From the NCBI GenBank assembly GCA_945643635.1, contig CALZFC010000274.1, positions 1,161,501-1,225,500 of the forward strand: a DNA stretch of 64,000 bases, given 5' to 3'. The first letter of the stretch is position 1. The number at the start of each line of letters is the position of its first letter. Source of the stretch: Allodiplogaster sudhausi (taxonomy: Eukaryota > Nematoda > Chromadorea > Rhabditida > Diplogasteridae). The translations under genes and the position numbers were made by a program. The notes below the pieces were generated by a model that worked only from the letters and a program-made list of their open reading frames with translations, made no database searches and was not told the DNA's origin. Below, piece by piece: positions 63,860 to 64,000 of the stretch.

Positions 63860-64000
63860 TTTCTCCAAGCAAACTTGGGCTTTCTTATTTTGGCTTTCGG
63901 ATTCATTATCAAGATACCCTGAAGACTATCCTTGCTTCGTTTGAAGTCAATCGGATACAAAAATTTTTTCGACATGATCATCAAGCTAGTTCACGGACAA
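63860..64000 (+). repeat. Family B monomer, cut by the window end
   Basis: One B monomer starts at 63863 after the standard TTGAC-TTTCTCCAAG entry. It carries ATTCATTATCAAG (usually ATCATCAAG) and ends in GGACAA, the diverged-type ending, at the window edge. Confidence 0.93.

Noticed and set aside
1..64000. Telomeric repeat array
   Set aside because: TTGAC and TTGTC do not match any standard telomere repeat, and interspersed 142-bp units and higher-order structure fit a satellite.
1..64000. TTGAC as bacterial -35 promoter elements
   Set aside because: No -10 elements at the correct spacing and no genes. The matches are a consequence of the repeat.
1..64000. Assignment to Drosophila from the AAGAC-type pentamer
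   Set aside because: TTGTC is the complement of AAGAC, a simple satellite known in Drosophila melanogaster as far as I recall. The mixed AAGTC/AAGAC array and the B monomer are not something I can tie to that genus.

Overview
The window is 64 kb of satellite DNA. I found no protein-coding gene, RNA gene, origin, CRISPR array or recognisable transposon in it. Continuous, strand-uniform, hierarchically ordered tandem repeats on this scale point to a eukaryotic heterochromatic block such as a pericentromeric, subtelomeric, knob or sex-chromosome array. I cannot name the clade, because neither repeat family is one I recognise with certainty.

Two satellite families are interleaved. Family A is a pentamer satellite with consensus TTGWC on the + strand, a mixture of TTGAC and TTGTC. 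It is arranged mostly as the decamer TTGACTTGTC and the 15-mer TTGACTTGACTTGTC. Rare variant pentamers and 4-base slips (TTGC, TTGA, TTCC, TTAAC, TTTAC, TTCAC, TAGTC-CTGAC, TTGTT-TTGAA) punctuate it in a recurring order, giving a higher-order repeat of variable length (roughly 0.25-0.85 kb). Family B is a 142-bp monomer that begins CTCCAAGCAAACTTGGGC and carries an A5T6 tract. It occurs only as short islands of one to five monomers, all in the same orientation.

Layout: 1-8144 is pure A. At 8145-9091 the first A/B cassette appears (three B, about 310 bp of A, two B). Long A domains (9092-20444, 21411-25275, 26242-33518, 36055-39586, 40553-46091) alternate with near-identical 966-bp cassettes at 20445, 25276, 33519, 35089 and 39587. 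Three truncated B islands with a different entry junction lie at 42289, 43395 and 44030. From 46092 to 51763 cassettes are packed almost end to end, separated by identical 135-bp A linkers. From 51764 to 62666 the array becomes a regular 2222-bp higher-order repeat holding eight B monomers. Two copies of an island of five diverged B monomers interrupt and end it (54640-55345 and 62667-63325). A pentamer domain of the left-hand type resumes at 63326, and another B island runs off the end.

The block has grown by repeated segmental duplication. I could trace offsets of about 25.4 kb, 10.7 kb, 13.5 kb, 9.8/9.3 kb, 5147 bp, 2222 bp, 1570 bp, 1049 bp and 635 bp from rare variants. The long open frames on the minus strand are a by-product: the complement of TTGWC contains no stop codon in any frame and always reads as the pentapeptide [VD]K[ST][SR]Q. 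I do not annotate them as genes.
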